Assembly (NCBI GenBank): GCA_017883105.1
Contig: JADGOF010000130.1
Coordinates: 1-6,546, forward strand
Direction: 5' to 3'
From: Acidimicrobiales bacterium
Lineage (GTDB): Bacteria > Actinomycetota > Acidimicrobiia > Acidimicrobiales > RAAP-2
Length of the DNA: 6,546 bases
Made by a program: the position numbers and the translations under genes. Shown piece by piece: positions 5,777-6,546 of this stretch. Each line of letters starts with the position of its first letter. Position 1 is the stretch's first letter. The notes beneath the pieces were generated by a model that saw only the letters and a list, made by a program, of their open reading frames with translations, was not told where the DNA came from and ran no database searches.

Positions 5777-6546
5777 ATGATGAATGGCATGCACGAATTC
5801 GATGTCATCAGTGTCGGCGATATCACCACCGATGCCATCGTCAGGCTGTTCGACGATGATGCCCGCGTCTACGAGGATGCCGAGGGCAAGTGGCTGGCCA
5901 TTCCGTTCGGCACGAAGCTTCCGTTCGAGGAGGCCTACATCATGGAGGCTGTCGGCAACGCCAGCAATGCGGCGGTGAGCTTTGCACGACTAGGCCTGAC
6001 CACCGGTTTCGTCACCAATGTGGGTGGCGACAGACACGGCATCGACATGATCCACGCCCTGAACGACAACAAGGTGGACACGAGGTTCGTGCGGGTCAAT
6101 CCGGACAATGCCAGCAACTACCACTATGCGCTCTGGTATAGGGACGAGCGGACGATGCTGATCAAGCACGAGAGCTACGAGTACCGATGGCCCGAGCTCC
6201 GGCCGAAGGAGGTGCCAGGATGGTTGTACTTCAGCTCCGTCAGCAAGGACGCTATGAAGTACCACGATCAGATTGCCGACTGGCTCGAGAAGCATCCGGG
6301 TTCCAAGCTGGCGTTCCAGCCGGGGACCTACCAATTGGAAGCAGGGCCGGAGAGGCTGAAACGGATCTATCAGGCAACCGAGGTCCTGATCCTGAACCGC
6401 GAAGAAGCGGCGCTGGTCTCCGGGGCTCCACATGATGACGTGCACGGGCTCTTGGATCGCCTGCATGACCTCGGACCGGGTACGGTCGTCATTACGGACG
6501 GACCCGACGGCGCCTACGCAAGTGACGGATCCACGCATTGGACGGT
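5777..6546 (+). CDS. PfkB/ribokinase-family carbohydrate or nucleoside kinase (3' partial)
   Basis: The frame starts MMNGMHEFDVISVGD and stays open to the right edge, giving 256 complete codons. Family features are the first strand DVISVGDITTDAIV, the substrate-binding region AVGNASNAAVSFARLGL (the first PfkB signature, with the usual GG-x-x-x-N reading VGNASNAA), FVTNVGGDRHG, NYHYALWYRDERTMLIKH forming the lid strands, a FQPGTY strand, and LILNREEAALVSG, the common N-x-x-E motif. ITDGPDGAYASDG closes the visible part. The GAGD catalytic loop should lie just beyond the window with roughly 60-80 more residues, so activity cannot be judged. From memory, the lid and FQPGTY style resemble a PfkB subgroup common in metagenomic and CPR genomes. 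Substrate is unknown. GC content is lower than in the CODH genes (55-62% in lines counted). No functional tie to CO metabolism is evident. Confidence 0.88.
   Translation, partial: MMNGMHEFDVISVGDITTDAIVRLFDDDARVYEDAEGKWLAIPFGTKLPFEEAYIMEAVGNASNAAVSFARLGLTTGFVTNVGGDRHGIDMIHALNDNKVDTRFVRVNPDNASNYHYALWYRDERTMLIKHESYEYRWPELRPKEVPGWLYFSSVSKDAMKYHDQIADWLEKHPGSKLAFQPGTYQLEAGPERLKRIYQATEVLILNREEAALVSGAPHDDVHGLLDRLHDLGPGTVVITDGPDGAYASDGSTHWT

Noticed and set aside
4175..5794. 539-codon open frame on the minus strand
   Set aside because: It lies opposite the flavoprotein and cooC genes, whose motifs are unmistakable. Its translation is low in hydrophobic core patterns and shows no domain. Long antisense frames are expected from GC-rich codon use.

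Overview
The window is GC-rich DNA, about 65-75% GC in most stretches I counted by hand. Translational coupling is tight and stops are almost all TGA. This fits an actinobacterial genome, possibly a deep or uncultured lineage, but it is an inference from composition and protein style only. There is no rRNA or marker gene to place the organism.

Layout, all on the + strand: (1) the 3' part of a DUF6390-like protein of unknown function, open at the left edge; (2) a 149-base non-coding gap; (3) a compact four-gene cluster for anaerobic nickel-dependent carbon monoxide oxidation: cooF (polyferredoxin), cooS (Ni-Fe-S CO dehydrogenase), cooC (nickel-insertion ATPase) and an FAD/NAD(P) oxidoreductase of the type often called CODH-associated FNOR; (4) a 72-base gap; (5) the 5' part of a PfkB/ribokinase-family kinase, cut off by the right edge.

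The four CODH genes overlap or nearly touch (ATGA at cooF/cooS, 5 bases at cooS/cooC, TGATG at cooC/FNOR), so they are almost certainly one transcript. The expected electron path is CO oxidised at the CooS C-cluster, through the B and D clusters to CooF (four [4Fe-4S] sites), then to the flavoprotein and NAD(P)+. CooC would use ATP to load nickel into CooS. No energy-converting hydrogenase, acetyl-CoA synthase or CO sensor gene lies in the window, so a reductant-supply or CO-detoxification role fits better than hydrogenogenic growth or Wood-Ljungdahl carbon fixation, as far as this window shows.

The two most interesting points are small but specific. CooC starts with a Cys-x-x-Cys-Gly leader that looks like the nickel-binding N-terminus of the hydrogenase maturase HypB. 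CooS has a rearranged D-cluster motif (CX2C, with the usual second cysteine position occupied by serine), while all C-cluster ligands are intact. The downstream kinase has clearly lower GC and may have a different history. I found no CRISPR, mobile element, tRNA or rRNA.
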